Below are positions 18,908 through 27,686 of a DNA stretch of 64,000 nt, in pieces (the stretch's first letter is position 1; every line of letters begins with the position of its first letter). Made by a program: the position numbers and the translations under genes. The stretch covers positions 124,001 to 188,000 of the forward strand of contig NZ_SJXD01000027.1 of NCBI RefSeq assembly GCF_004336745.1, written 5' to 3'. The notes under the pieces were generated by a model that worked only from the letters and a program-made list of their open reading frames with translations, did no database searches and was not told where the DNA came from. Origin of the DNA: Roseococcus sp. SYP-B2431 (GTDB taxonomy: Bacteria; Pseudomonadota; Alphaproteobacteria; Acetobacterales; Acetobacteraceae).

Positions 18908-20122
18908 ATGACCGGGATCGAAGCCACGCTCCACGCCGCGGTCGAATCGGGGCGGGTGCCGGGCGTGGTCGCCCTCGCCGCGACGCGCGACGGGCCGGTG
19001 TTCCAGGGGGCCTATGGCCTGCGCTCCCTCGGCGATCCGGCGCCGATGACCCTCGACACAATCTTCGCGCTGGCCTCCATGACCAAGGCGGTCACCTCCG
19101 TCGCGGCCATGCAGCTGGTGGAGGAGGGCCGGCTCGGCCTCGACGACCCCATGGCCGCAATCCTGCCGGAGATGGCCGACCCGCTGGTGCTGGAGCGATT
19201 CGACGCGGCCGGACGGCCGGTGCTCCGGCCGGCGCGCGGGGCGGTGACGCTGCGCCACCTGCTGACCCACACGGCCGGCTATGGCTACGACCACTGGGAT
19301 CCGCTGCTGGACCGCTACATGCGGAGTGCCGGGCTCTCGGGCGGGCCGCGCACGGCCAAGGGCATGCCGCTGATGTTCGATCCGGGGACGCGCTGGGAGT
19401 ACGGAATCAACACCGACCTGGCCGGCCAGGTGGTGGAGGCGGTCTCCGGCCGCAGCCTCGGGGCGTATCTTCGCGAGCGAATCCTGGGGCCGCTCGGGAT
19501 GGAGGAGACCGGCTTCGCGGTCCCGGCGGCGTGGCGGGGGCGCATGGCCGGGCGCCATCAGCGCGGGCCGGACGGGGTGCTCGCGCTGGACCGGGAGTTT
19601 GTGCCGCCGGAGCACGTCGAGGTGGAAGGCGGCGGCGGGGGGCTGTTCGGGACGGGGCCGGACTATCTGCGTTTGCTGCGCATGCTGCTGAACGGCGGCA
19701 CGCTCGACGGGGTGCGGATCCTGGCGCCGGAAACGGTGGCGGAGATGGGTCGGAACCAGATCGGCGCGGTGGAGGTGCAGCCGCTGCCGGCGAGCTCGGT
19801 GCCGGGGCGGGCCGACCGCGCGGATTTCTTCCCCGGGATGCGGAAGAAGTGGGGGCTGGGGTTCTTGATGAACACGGATTCGGTCCCCGGGCGTCGCACG
19901 GCGAACAGCCTGGCCTGGGGCGGGCTGTTCAACACCTATTACTGGATCGACCCGGAAGCGGGCATCACGGGGGCAGTGTTCACGCAGTTGCTGCCCTTCG
20001 CGGATGCGGCCGTGCTCGACCTGCTGGGCGGCTTCGAGACCGCGGTCTATGCCAGCCGCTCACCCGCCGGCGCCCCCATCGAGTCGAAATCGTTGTTTTC
20101 GCCTCGGTTTCCGGTAGAATAG
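18908..20122 (+). CDS. Serine hydrolase, beta-lactamase (class C/EstB-like) family
   Basis: 404 residues. The serine nucleophile motif SMTK lies at 57-60 in IFALASMTKAVTSVAAMQLVEEGRL, and RWEYGINTDLAGQVVEAVSG carries the second-motif Tyr. LLTHTAGYGYDHW is another family hallmark. No signal peptide is visible, so a cytoplasmic esterase role is likelier than beta-lactam resistance. It is inserted on the opposite strand between secG and tpiA. A GGAAGAGGACCAGG stretch precedes the ATG. Substrate unknown. Confidence 0.85.
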   Translation: MTGIEATLHAAVESGRVPGVVALAATRDGPVFQGAYGLRSLGDPAPMTLDTIFALASMTKAVTSVAAMQLVEEGRLGLDDPMAAILPEMADPLVLERFDAAGRPVLRPARGAVTLRHLLTHTAGYGYDHWDPLLDRYMRSAGLSGGPRTAKGMPLMFDPGTRWEYGINTDLAGQVVEAVSGRSLGAYLRERILGPLGMEETGFAVPAAWRGRMAGRHQRGPDGVLALDREFVPPEHVEVEGGGGGLFGTGPDYLRLLRMLLNGGTLDGVRILAPETVAEMGRNQIGAVEVQPLPASSVPGRADRADFFPGMRKKWGLGFLMNTDSVPGRRTANSLAWGGLFNTYYWIDPEAGITGAVFTQLLPFADAAVLDLLGGFETAVYASRSPAGAPIESKSLFSPRFPVE

Positions 20123-20290
20123 CCGCCGCCAAGGGGCGCAGTCCGGCCGGGGTCCGGGACTTTGTCCGAAAACATCCCGCATCGCCGGGAACCGCGCCAT
20201 GGGATGGCGAGACGCGCTTCCATGCCGCCGCGGCGCGATCCGCCGGGTTGAAGGGCCCGAGCCGTGTCACCCTTCAAGAGTCGAGCCCCG

Positions 20291-20974
20291 ATGTCCGCCC
20301 TTCTCGCCAGCCTGCTCCTGCCGCTGCGTCAGCTCGACGACCGGGCCTTCCTGGCCCCCCTGCTCAAGGGGGCGCTTGGCGCCGCCCTGGGATGCGCGGC
20401 GCTGATCGTCCTCGGCGGCTGGGGAGCGGAGGCGCTGCTGGGCCAGACCGGCTGGCTCGGCTCCTACAGCGGCGTGCTGGGGGGCATGCTGGCGCTGATC
20501 GTCGCCGTCTGGCTCTTCGTGCCGCTGCTGCTGGCCGTCGCCAGCCTGTTCCTGGACGACGTGGCCTCGGCGGTGGAGGCCCGCTTCTATCCCAGCCTGC
20601 CGCCGGCGCGGGGCGCCTCGCTCGCCGCGCAGGGCCGGGCCGGGCTGGGCCTCGCGGCGCGCGTGCTGCTCTGGACCTTGCTCGCGCTGGCGGCGACCCT
20701 CGCGGTGCCGCCGTTCGGCGTGGTGCTCTTCCCGGTCGTCGCCACGGTCTCGCTCGGCCAGGGCCTGTTCGAGGGCGTGGCCTGGCGCCGGATGGGCGTG
20801 GCGGAAGCGCGCGCGCTCCGCCGCCGGCTCGGCCTGCCGGTCTATGTGCTGGGCGGGGCCCTGGCCGCCCTGGCCCTGGTGCCGGTGCTGAACCTGCTCG
20901 TGCCGGTGCTGGGCGCCGCGGCGATGACGCATCTGCTCCACCGCTCCGGCCCGGTGGGACGGGTTCCGGCCTGA
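20291..20974 (+). CDS. EI24 / CysZ-like membrane protein
   Basis: About 227 residues with four to five membrane helices. The opening MSALLASLLLPLRQLDDRAFLAPLLKG resembles EI24/CysZ-family proteins, which often start with a membrane-surface helix containing a PxF/L-Q-D pattern. The C-terminal part (VLGGALAALALVPVLNLLVPVLGAAAMTHLLHR) matches the family's closing helix. A GTG at 20264 with an AAGGG ribosome-binding site (20251-20255) is an alternative start that adds 9 residues; I prefer the ATG because it fits the family start. CysZ carries sulfate, but there are no sulfur genes here, so no substrate is claimed. It is convergent with tpiA, 16 bases apart. Confidence 0.72.
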   Translation: MSALLASLLLPLRQLDDRAFLAPLLKGALGAALGCAALIVLGGWGAEALLGQTGWLGSYSGVLGGMLALIVAVWLFVPLLLAVASLFLDDVASAVEARFYPSLPPARGASLAAQGRAGLGLAARVLLWTLLALAATLAVPPFGVVLFPVVATVSLGQGLFEGVAWRRMGVAEARALRRRLGLPVYVLGGALAALALVPVLNLLVPVLGAAAMTHLLHRSGPVGRVPA

Positions 20975-20990
20975 GCTATTCCGGCCCGAC

Positions 20991-21740
20991 CTACTCCGGT
21001 ACTGCGCGGGCGATCGCCAGGAAGTCCTCCGGCACCAGGCTCGCGCCCCCGACCAGCGCCCCATCCACATCCTCCAGCGCGAAGAGTCCCGCCGCATTGC
21101 CCGGTTTCACGGAGCCGCCATAGAGCAGCCGCGTCGTCCGCGCCGCCGGCCCGAACCGTTCCACGAGCGCATGCCGCATGGTCCCGTGGATCGCGGCCAC
21201 CTCCGCCTCGGTCGGCGTCCGCCCGGTGCCGATGGCCCAGACCGGCTCGTAGGCCACGATCCCGCCCGAGGTCACGAAGCCATAGGGGATGGAGCCTTCC
21301 AGCTGCGCGCTCACCACCGCCTCCGCCCGTCCGGCCAGCCGCTCGGCCTCGGTCTCGCCCACGCAGAGGACGGGGACGAGCCCGGCTGCCAGGGCCGCCT
21401 CGGTCTTGGCCAGCACCGCCGCATCCGTCTCGCCGTGGTTCTGCCGGCGCTCGGAATGGCCGAGGATCACATGCGTGGCCCCTGTGTCGCGCACCATGGC
21501 CGCGCTCACGTCGCCGGTATGGGCGCCCTTGGCCGCCGCGTGGCAGTCCTGCGCGCCCACCGCGACGCGGCTGCCCAGCAGCGCGACCGCCACCGGATGC
21601 AGATGCGGAAAGGTCGGGCAGACCAGCAGGTCCACGCCCGGCACCCCCTCGCGCACGCCCTCCGCGAGGCGCACGGACTCGCGCAGGCTGCCATGCATCT
21701 TCCAATTGCCCGCGATCAGCGGACGAATTCCCGGCGTCAT
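20991..21740 (-). CDS. tpiA: Triosephosphate isomerase
   Basis: 249-residue TIM barrel, normal length. It has NWKMHG with the catalytic Lys, ILGHSERR with the catalytic His and AYEPVWAIGTGRT with the catalytic Glu and the mobile loop 6; LLYGGSVKPGNA binds phosphate. It interconverts dihydroxyacetone phosphate and glyceraldehyde 3-phosphate. It is divergent from ppiD with an 81-base gap, a common alphaproteobacterial arrangement. Its usual downstream partner secG is separated by two opposite-strand genes. Confidence 0.97.
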   Translation of the reverse strand: MTPGIRPLIAGNWKMHGSLRESVRLAEGVREGVPGVDLLVCPTFPHLHPVAVALLGSRVAVGAQDCHAAAKGAHTGDVSAAMVRDTGATHVILGHSERRQNHGETDAAVLAKTEAALAAGLVPVLCVGETEAERLAGRAEAVVSAQLEGSIPYGFVTSGGIVAYEPVWAIGTGRTPTEAEVAAIHGTMRHALVERFGPAARTTRLLYGGSVKPGNAAGLFALEDVDGALVGGASLVPEDFLAIARAVPE

Positions 21741-21821
21741 CGGCCCATCCCTCTAACTCGGCCGATCAAGCATTCCGCGGACCCGTTTGGCAACCGCCCG
21801 GCAAAGGGCTATGCGCGGAGC

Positions 21822-23717
21822 ATGATCACCTGGATGCGCCGCCTCGCCGGAACCTGGTTCGCGAAGGCCCTCTTCATCGTCCTGATTCTCTCCTTCGCGG
21901 CCTGGGGGATCGAGGACACGCTGCGCAACATCGGGCGCGACACCGCCGTCGCGCGCGTGGGTAGCGACAGCATCGAGGTGGACGAGGCGCAGGAGGCCGC
22001 CCGGCGCGAGCTGCAGCGCATCCAGCGCCAGCTCCAGGGGCGCATCGAGATCAACGCCACCATCCGCCGCGCCGTGGCCGGCCAGGCGATCGAGGCCCTG
22101 GTGCTCGAACGCGTGGTCCGCCAGGAGGCCGATCGCATGGGCATCGTCTCGCCCGACGAGGCGGTGCGCGGCTACATCTTCCAGATCCCGGCCTTCCAGG
22201 GCCTCGACAACCGCTTCTCCCGGGTCATGTTCGACGCCTTCCTGCGCAACAACGACCTGACCGAGGGGCGCTTCCTGGCCCTGCTGCGGGCCGACCTCTC
22301 GCGGCAGCAGCTGACCGGCGCCGTCCGCGCCGGCGCCGCCGCGCCGGAGACGCTGGCCGAGCGGCTGCTGTCCTGGAACCTCCAGCAGCGCAGCGCGACC
22401 CTGGTGGAGCTGCCCTTCTCCGACGCGCCGGAGCCGGAGGCACCGACCCAGGCCCAGCTCGAGCGCTTCCACGAGAACAACGCCGCCCGCTTCTCCACGC
22501 CCGAATACCGCGAGGTGGCAGTGGCGACGCTGAACGCCGCGCGGATCATGGGCGAGATCGAGGTCTCCGAGCGCGACATCGAGGACGCCTATGCCGCCGG
22601 CCGCGCCCGCTTCGAGACGCCGGAGAAGCGCGAGATCTTCCAGGCCGTGATGCCGGACGAGGAGGCCGCGAAGGCCCTCGCCGAGCGCTGGCGGGACGAG
22701 CCGGACTTCGCCGCGATCGAGGCGGCGGCCCAGGCGGCCGGCGGGCTGGCCTCCACGCTGCCGGCCAGCTCGCGCGCCGAGCTGCCGCTGCCCGAGCTGG
22801 CCGACGCCGCCTTCTCGCTGGAGGCCGGCGCGGTCTCCGCGCCGGTGCGCAGCGCCTTCGGCTGGCATGTCCTGAAGCTCGGCCGGGTCGAGCCCGGCCA
22901 GACTCGGGTGCTGGACGAGGTGCGCGACGAGCTGCGCCAGGAGATCGCCGCCGAGCGCGCCGCCGACATGGCCTTCGAGCGCGTGAGCCAGGTCGAGGAC
23001 GCGCTGGCCGGCGGCTCCACCCTCGCCGAGGCGGCGCAGCGCTTCTCGCTCGGCTTCTTCGAGGGGAAGATCGACGCCGCCGGCCGCAATCCGGAGGGCG
23101 CCGAGGCGGAGCTGCCGGTGGCGGCCGCCGCGAGGACGGCCGCGCTGCGGGCCATCTTCGCCGCCGAGCGCGGCGCCGCGCCGCGCATGCAGGAGGGCGA
23201 GTGGGGCTTCATGGCGGTCGAGGTGCGCGACATCCAGCCGCCCGCGCTGCGCCCGCTCGACACGGTGCGCGAGCAGGTGACGGCGGCCTATCTCGCCAAT
23301 GCCCGCCGCCGCTTCCAGGAGGAGCGCGCGGCGGCCCTGCTGGCGGCCACGCGCGGGGGCAAATCCCTGGCCGAGGCGGCGACGGAGGCCGGCGTGACGG
23401 CCGAGGAACTCGGCCCCTTCGGCCGGGAGGCCGGCGGCGCCAATCCAATGCCGCGCGACCTGCTGGCCCCGGTCTTCGAGCTGCGCGGCCAAGACGCGAC
23501 CATGGTCGAGCGGCCGCAATCCTTCGCGGTGGTGCAGCTCCTCTCGGTGAGCGCGCCCGACCTCTCGGGCGCGGCCGAGGCGCTGACGACGCTCCGCTCG
23601 GAGACGGCCCAGGCCATGGCCGAGGACCTCGAGGCGCAGTACCAGGCCGCGCTACGCGCGCGCGCCAATGTCCGCATCAACCCGCGCCTGCTCGACCAGA
23701 TCGCGGGCGGGGAATGA
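21822..23717 (+). CDS. ppiD: Peptidyl-prolyl cis-trans isomerase / periplasmic folding chaperone (PpiD-like)
   Basis: 631 residues. A short basic N-terminus and one membrane helix (about 12-30, FAKALFIVLILSFAAWGIED) anchor it in the inner membrane with the rest in the periplasm. The SurA/PpiD N-terminal chaperone region follows (to about 170) and then a parvulin-like domain (about 265-365), where AAGGLA and SAPVRSAFGWHVLKLGRV are recognisable. It assists outer-membrane and periplasmic protein folding. The stop is followed by trpE after one base, so the two are co-transcribed, as is usual in alphaproteobacteria. I start at the ATG at 21822. Confidence 0.92.
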   Translation: MITWMRRLAGTWFAKALFIVLILSFAAWGIEDTLRNIGRDTAVARVGSDSIEVDEAQEAARRELQRIQRQLQGRIEINATIRRAVAGQAIEALVLERVVRQEADRMGIVSPDEAVRGYIFQIPAFQGLDNRFSRVMFDAFLRNNDLTEGRFLALLRADLSRQQLTGAVRAGAAAPETLAERLLSWNLQQRSATLVELPFSDAPEPEAPTQAQLERFHENNAARFSTPEYREVAVATLNAARIMGEIEVSERDIEDAYAAGRARFETPEKREIFQAVMPDEEAAKALAERWRDEPDFAAIEAAAQAAGGLASTLPASSRAELPLPELADAAFSLEAGAVSAPVRSAFGWHVLKLGRVEPGQTRVLDEVRDELRQEIAAERAADMAFERVSQVEDALAGGSTLAEAAQRFSLGFFEGKIDAAGRNPEGAEAELPVAAAARTAALRAIFAAERGAAPRMQEGEWGFMAVEVRDIQPPALRPLDTVREQVTAAYLANARRRFQEERAAALLAATRGGKSLAEAATEAGVTAEELGPFGREAGGANPMPRDLLAPVFELRGQDATMVERPQSFAVVQLLSVSAPDLSGAAEALTTLRSETAQAMAEDLEAQYQAALRARANVRINPRLLDQIAGGE

Positions 23718-23718
23718 C

Positions 23719-25221
23719 ATGACCTCACCGGATTTCGCGAGCTTCCGCGCCGCCCTCGAGGCCGGGCAGTCGCAGCTCCTCTGGCGGGAGCGCGTCGCCG
23801 ACCTGGAAACCCCCGTCGGCACCTTCCTGAAGCTGGCCGAGGACAAGCCCCATGCGTTCCTGCTGGAGAGCGTCGAGGGTGGTGCCGCGCGCGGGCGCCA
23901 CTCCGCCATCGGCCTCGCGCCCGACCTGATCTGGCGCTGCCGGGACGGGGTGGCCGAGTGCAACCCGCATGCGCTTTCGGCGCCGCATGCCTTCGAGCCG
24001 GAGGAATTGCCGCCGCTCGAAGCCCTCGCCAGGCGCATCGAGGCGATCCGCATGCCGCTGCCGCCCGGGCTGCCGCCCATCGCGGCGGGCCTCTTCGGCT
24101 ACCTCGGCTACGACATGGTGCGCCAGATGGAGCGGCTGCCGGACACCAATCCGGACGTGCTGGGCATCCCCGAGGCGGTGATGATCCGCCCCACCATCGT
24201 CGCCGTCTTCGACCATGTGCGCGATGCGCTGACCCTCATCACGCCGGTCTGGGCCGAGAAGAGCCAGGATGCCGAGACGGCCTGGGCGCTGGCCCAGTCG
24301 CGGCTGGACGAGGCAGAGGCCGCGCTGTCGCGCCCCCTGCCCCGCCCAGCGCCGCCGGCCCGCCTGCCGCCCACGCAGGCGCCGCGCTCCAACTTCACGC
24401 CCGAGGAGTACATGGCCGCGGTGGAGCGGGCGCGCGAATACATCCGGGCCGGCGACGCCTTCCAGATCGTGCCGAGCCAGCGCTTCTCCACGCCCTTCGC
24501 GCTGCCGCCCTTCTCGCTCTACCGCGCGCTGCGGCGAATCAATCCGGCGCCCTACCTCTTCTTCTTCGACTTCGGCAGCTTCGCCACCGTCGGCGCCTCG
24601 CCCGAGATCCTGGTGAGCGCCAAGGACGGCGAGGTGACCATCCGCCCGCTGGCCGGCACGCGCCGCCGCGGCGCGACGCCGGAGGAGGATGCGGCCCTGG
24701 AGGTCGAGCTGCTGGCCGATCCAAAGGAGCGCGCCGAGCACCTCATGCTGCTCGACCTCGGCCGCAACGATGTGGGCCGCGTGGCGGCGATCGGCACGGT
24801 GAAGGTGACGGCGCAGTTCCGCATCGAGCGCTACAGCCAGGTGATGCACATCGCCTCGGAAGTCCGCGGCCGGATGCGCCCCGGCCTGACGGCGCTGGAC
24901 GCGCTTCAGGCGGGCTTTCCGGCCGGAACGCTCTCCGGCGCGCCCAAGGTGCGGGCCATGGAGATCATCGAGGAGCTGGAGCCCTCGCGGCGGGGCCTCT
25001 ATGCGGGCGGCGTCGGCTATTTCGGCGTGGACGGCAACATGGACGTCTGCATCGCGCTGCGGACGGCCCTGGTGAAGGAGGGTACTCTGCACGTGCAGGC
25101 CGGCGCCGGCGTGGTCGCCGACAGCAACCCGCAGGCCGAGCACGAGGAGTGCATCCAGAAGGCCAAGGCGCTGTTCCGCGCCGCCGACGAGGCGGTGCGC
25201 TTCGCGGCGGGCGATCGCTGA
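23719..25221 (+). CDS. trpE: Anthranilate synthase component I
   Basis: 500 residues. The N-terminal domain contains the LLES element (AFLLESVEGG, near residue 51) that binds tryptophan for feedback inhibition. The C-terminal chorismate-binding domain shows IRAGDAFQIVPSQRF, RPLAGTRRRGATPEED, LLDLGRNDVGRV, FPAGTLSGAPKVRAMEII and the closing DSNPQAEHEECIQKA. It converts chorismate and ammonia to anthranilate. It begins one base after the ppiD stop, leaving no room for a leader-peptide attenuator. Feedback inhibition through LLES is therefore the visible control. Confidence 0.97.
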   Translation: MTSPDFASFRAALEAGQSQLLWRERVADLETPVGTFLKLAEDKPHAFLLESVEGGAARGRHSAIGLAPDLIWRCRDGVAECNPHALSAPHAFEPEELPPLEALARRIEAIRMPLPPGLPPIAAGLFGYLGYDMVRQMERLPDTNPDVLGIPEAVMIRPTIVAVFDHVRDALTLITPVWAEKSQDAETAWALAQSRLDEAEAALSRPLPRPAPPARLPPTQAPRSNFTPEEYMAAVERAREYIRAGDAFQIVPSQRFSTPFALPPFSLYRALRRINPAPYLFFFDFGSFATVGASPEILVSAKDGEVTIRPLAGTRRRGATPEEDAALEVELLADPKERAEHLMLLDLGRNDVGRVAAIGTVKVTAQFRIERYSQVMHIASEVRGRMRPGLTALDALQAGFPAGTLSGAPKVRAMEIIEELEPSRRGLYAGGVGYFGVDGNMDVCIALRTALVKEGTLHVQAGAGVVADSNPQAEHEECIQKAKALFRAADEAVRFAAGDR

Positions 25222-25223
25222 CG

Positions 25224-25240
25224 CGGGGCTGAAAGCCCCG
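25224..25240. terminator. Terminator hairpin after trpE
   Basis: Arms CGGGGCT/AGCCCCG around GAA, directly after the trpE stop and before the stop of the converging cupin gene. There is no U-tract, but the position suits both transcripts. It would cut trpE off from trpG, implying that trpG has its own promoter. Confidence 0.5.
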
Positions 25241-25260
25241 TCCCCGCGCTTCCGCGCGCC

Positions 25261-25749
25261 TCAGGCCTTGTGGATCGGGTCCACCCAGAGGACGCCCTCA
25301 GGCTTCTCCACCGGCTCGATGTCCAGGTTCACCACGACGGACTCATTGTCGCTGCGCACCAGCACGCAGGACAGCGTCTCCGCGTCGCTCGCATTGATCT
25401 CCTGGTGCGGGACATAGGGCGGCACGAAGATGAAGTCGCCCGGACCGGCCTCGGCGACGAATTCCAGCTTCTCGCCCCAGCGCATGCGGGCCTTGCCGCT
25501 CACCACGTAGATCACGCTCTCCAGCGCGCCATGGTGATGCGCCCCGGTCTTGGCGCCCGCATGGATATCCACCGTGCCGGCCCAGATCTTCTGGGCGCCC
25601 GCGCGCGCGGCATTGATGGCCGCCGCGCGATTCATGCCCGGCGTCTGCGCGGTATTGGGATCGAGGCTGTTGCCGGGGATGACCCGGACGCCCGTGTGCT
25701 TCCACCCGTTGGGCGGAACGTCGTGGCTGTGGTGGCCGTCATGAGGCAT
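25261..25749 (-). CDS. Cupin domain protein
   Basis: 162 residues with one double-stranded beta-helix. The first cupin motif is [17 protein letters not shown] (metal-binding His pair and Glu), and the second is [18 protein letters not shown] (His). The N-terminus [10 protein letters not shown] is His-rich. It is probably a metal-binding enzyme or small-molecule sensor; no substrate is evident. It is encoded antisense between trpE and trpG, which normally adjoin. Its start is 61 bases from the trpG start, so the two share a divergent promoter region. Confidence 0.85.
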   Translation of the reverse strand: MPHDGHHSHDVPPNGWKHTGVRVIPGNSLDPNTAQTPGMNRAAAINAARAGAQKIWAGTVDIHAGAKTGAHHHGALESVIYVVSGKARMRWGEKLEFVAEAGPGDFIFVPPYVPHQEINASDAETLSCVLVRSDNESVVVNLDIEPVEKPEGVLWVDPIHKA

Positions 25750-25810
25750 GGCGCTGGCTCCTCATCGCTTCCGGCTTGACCCCGAAAGCCTCCGAAAGCC
25801 ATCTTGCCGC

Positions 25811-26392
25811 ATGCTCCTGCTCATCGACAATTACGACAGCTTCACCTTCAACCTCTACCACTTCCTGGGCGACCTGGGCGTGGAAGCGGTGGTGAAGCGC
25901 AACGATACGCTCTCCGTGCAGGATGTCTTCGCGATGCGGCCCGACGCGGTGGTGCTCTCGCCCGGCCCCTGTACGCCGAACGAGGCCGGCATCTGCCTGC
26001 CGCTGATCGCCGCCGCCGCCGAGGCGAAGCTGCCGCTGCTCGGCGTCTGCCTCGGCCACCAGGCGATCGGGCAGCAGTTCGGCGGCCAGGTGATCCGCGC
26101 GCCGGTCCCCGTTCACGGCAAGGTCTGGGAGGTCACGCACGAGGGCCAGGGCGTCTTCGCCGGCCTGCCCTCGCCCTTCCACGCCACGCGCTACCATTCG
26201 CTCGTCGTCGAGCGGGGGAGCCTGCCGGCGGAGCTGGAGGTCACGGCCGAGACCGCGGACGGCCTCGTCATGGGCCTGCAGCACCGCGCGCTGCCCATCC
26301 ACGGCGTGCAGTTCCACCCGGAGAGCATCGCCTCCGAGCATGGTCACGCGATCCTGAAGAACTTCCTCGAGACGGCGCGCGTCGCCGCCTGA
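25811..26392 (+). CDS. trpG: Anthranilate synthase component II (glutamine amidotransferase)
   Basis: 193-residue class I glutaminase. It begins [18 protein letters not shown]. The oxyanion and nucleophile region is [17 protein letters not shown] (Cys) and the His-Glu pair lies in [15 protein letters not shown]. It supplies ammonia to TrpE. The [10 protein letters not shown] and YHSLVVE segments are as expected for TrpG/PabA. I start at the ATG at 25811. Instead of trpD, the next gene is a M20 amidohydrolase 59 bases on, so trpD and trpC are elsewhere. Confidence 0.95.
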   Translation: MLLLIDNYDSFTFNLYHFLGDLGVEAVVKRNDTLSVQDVFAMRPDAVVLSPGPCTPNEAGICLPLIAAAAEAKLPLLGVCLGHQAIGQQFGGQVIRAPVPVHGKVWEVTHEGQGVFAGLPSPFHATRYHSLVVERGSLPAELEVTAETADGLVMGLQHRALPIHGVQFHPESIASEHGHAILKNFLETARVAA

Positions 26393-26451
26393 GGTTGCCC
26401 GCCGCTATCGCGGCACCTAGCATTCGCGGCTTCGCATAGTAGGAACCGCCG

Positions 26452-27612
26452 ATGTCCCCGCTCGACAGCATCCGCAAATACCATCCCGAGCTGACCGAGC
26501 TCCGCCGCGACCTGCACGCCCATCCGGAGCTCGGCATGGGCGAGCACCGCACGGCCGAGATCGTCGCGCAAAAGCTGGAATCCTTCGGGGTCGAGGTGCA
26601 TCGCGGGGTCGGCAGGACGGGCGTGGTCGGCGTGCTGCGCGGCCGCCCCGGCAACCGCGCGATCGGGCTGCGCGCCGACATGGACGCGCTGCCGATCGAG
26701 GAGGCGAACGACGTTCCTTATCGCAGCAGGACCAGCGGCGTGATGCATGCCTGCGGGCATGACGGCCACACCACCATGCTGCTCGGCGCGGCGAAGTACC
26801 TCGCCGAGACGCGGAACTTCGACGGCACCGTCCACTTCATCTTCCAGCCCGGCGAGGAGGGCTGTGGCGGCGCGCTGGCCATGCTGGAGGACGGGCTGTT
26901 CCAGCGCTTCCCCTGCGACGCCATCTACGGGATGCACAACCGCCCCGGCATGCCCGTCGGCGAATATGCGATCAGCGAGGGGCCGGCCATGGCCGGCGGC
27001 GCCTTCTTCGACATCACCGTGACGGGCAAGGGCGCGCATGGCGCGCATCCGGATGCGGGGATGGATCCGGTCATCGCGGCCTGCCACATCGCGACGGCCG
27101 CGCAGACCATCGTCGCGCGCAACCTGAACCCGGCCGATCCGGCGGTGATCAGCATCACCAAGATCGGCGGCGGCGACGCCTACAACGTCATCCCCGAGAC
27201 CGCGACCATGTCCGGCACCGCGCGCTTCTTCAGCCGCAAGGTGGGCGAGCAGATCGAGGAGGGGATGAAGCGCGTGGTGGCGGGCGTGGCCGCGGGCCTC
27301 GGCTGCACGGCGGAGATCGACTGGCGGCTCATCTTCGCGCCCACGGTGAATGCCGCCGACGCGACCGACGCCTATGTCGCGGCGGCGAGCGAGCTGGTCG
27401 GCGAGGGCAAGGTGACGCGCGGCAAGCCGCCCTCCATGGGCTCGGAGGATTTCTCCTTCATGATGGAGCAGGTGCCGGGCGCCTATATCCTGGTCGGCAA
27501 CGGCGAAGGCGCCATGCCGCACAACCCGCGCTACATGTTCAACGACGAGGCCATCCCCTTCGGCGCGGCGCTCTACGCGCGCATCGTGGAGCGCGGCCTC
27601 AAGGCCGGATAG
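26452..27612 (+). CDS. M20 family metallo-amidohydrolase (hippurate hydrolase-like)
   Basis: 386 residues, the usual length. The metal site shows ADMDALPI, HACGHDGHTTML (Cys101 and His103 bind the di-metal centre), FQPGEEGCGGA with the general-base Glu, and the late MGSEDFSFM His/Glu region. The bacterial exopeptidase dimerisation domain occupies about 185-300. These enzymes remove acyl groups from N-acyl amino acids (hippurate, N-acetyl amino acids). GTAGGAACC precedes the ATG. It could be co-transcribed with trpG, but a role in tryptophan synthesis is not implied. Confidence 0.92.
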   Translation: MSPLDSIRKYHPELTELRRDLHAHPELGMGEHRTAEIVAQKLESFGVEVHRGVGRTGVVGVLRGRPGNRAIGLRADMDALPIEEANDVPYRSRTSGVMHACGHDGHTTMLLGAAKYLAETRNFDGTVHFIFQPGEEGCGGALAMLEDGLFQRFPCDAIYGMHNRPGMPVGEYAISEGPAMAGGAFFDITVTGKGAHGAHPDAGMDPVIAACHIATAAQTIVARNLNPADPAVISITKIGGGDAYNVIPETATMSGTARFFSRKVGEQIEEGMKRVVAGVAAGLGCTAEIDWRLIFAPTVNAADATDAYVAAASELVGEGKVTRGKPPSMGSEDFSFMMEQVPGAYILVGNGEGAMPHNPRYMFNDEAIPFGAALYARIVERGLKAG

Positions 27613-27686
27613 GCCGGCTATCGCGCGGCGCCGCGAAACATGTTCCCCTCGGCCGTCCCGCTCTTCCGGCATGTCGAGAGGCCCTG

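Noticed and set aside
18908-20122. Beta-lactamase resistance gene
   Set aside because: SMTK motif is present, but there is no signal peptide; EstB-like esterases share the fold, and context gives no hint of resistance.
23600-23718. A trp leader peptide or attenuator before trpE
   Set aside because: trpE starts one base after the ppiD stop, so there is no room for a leader.
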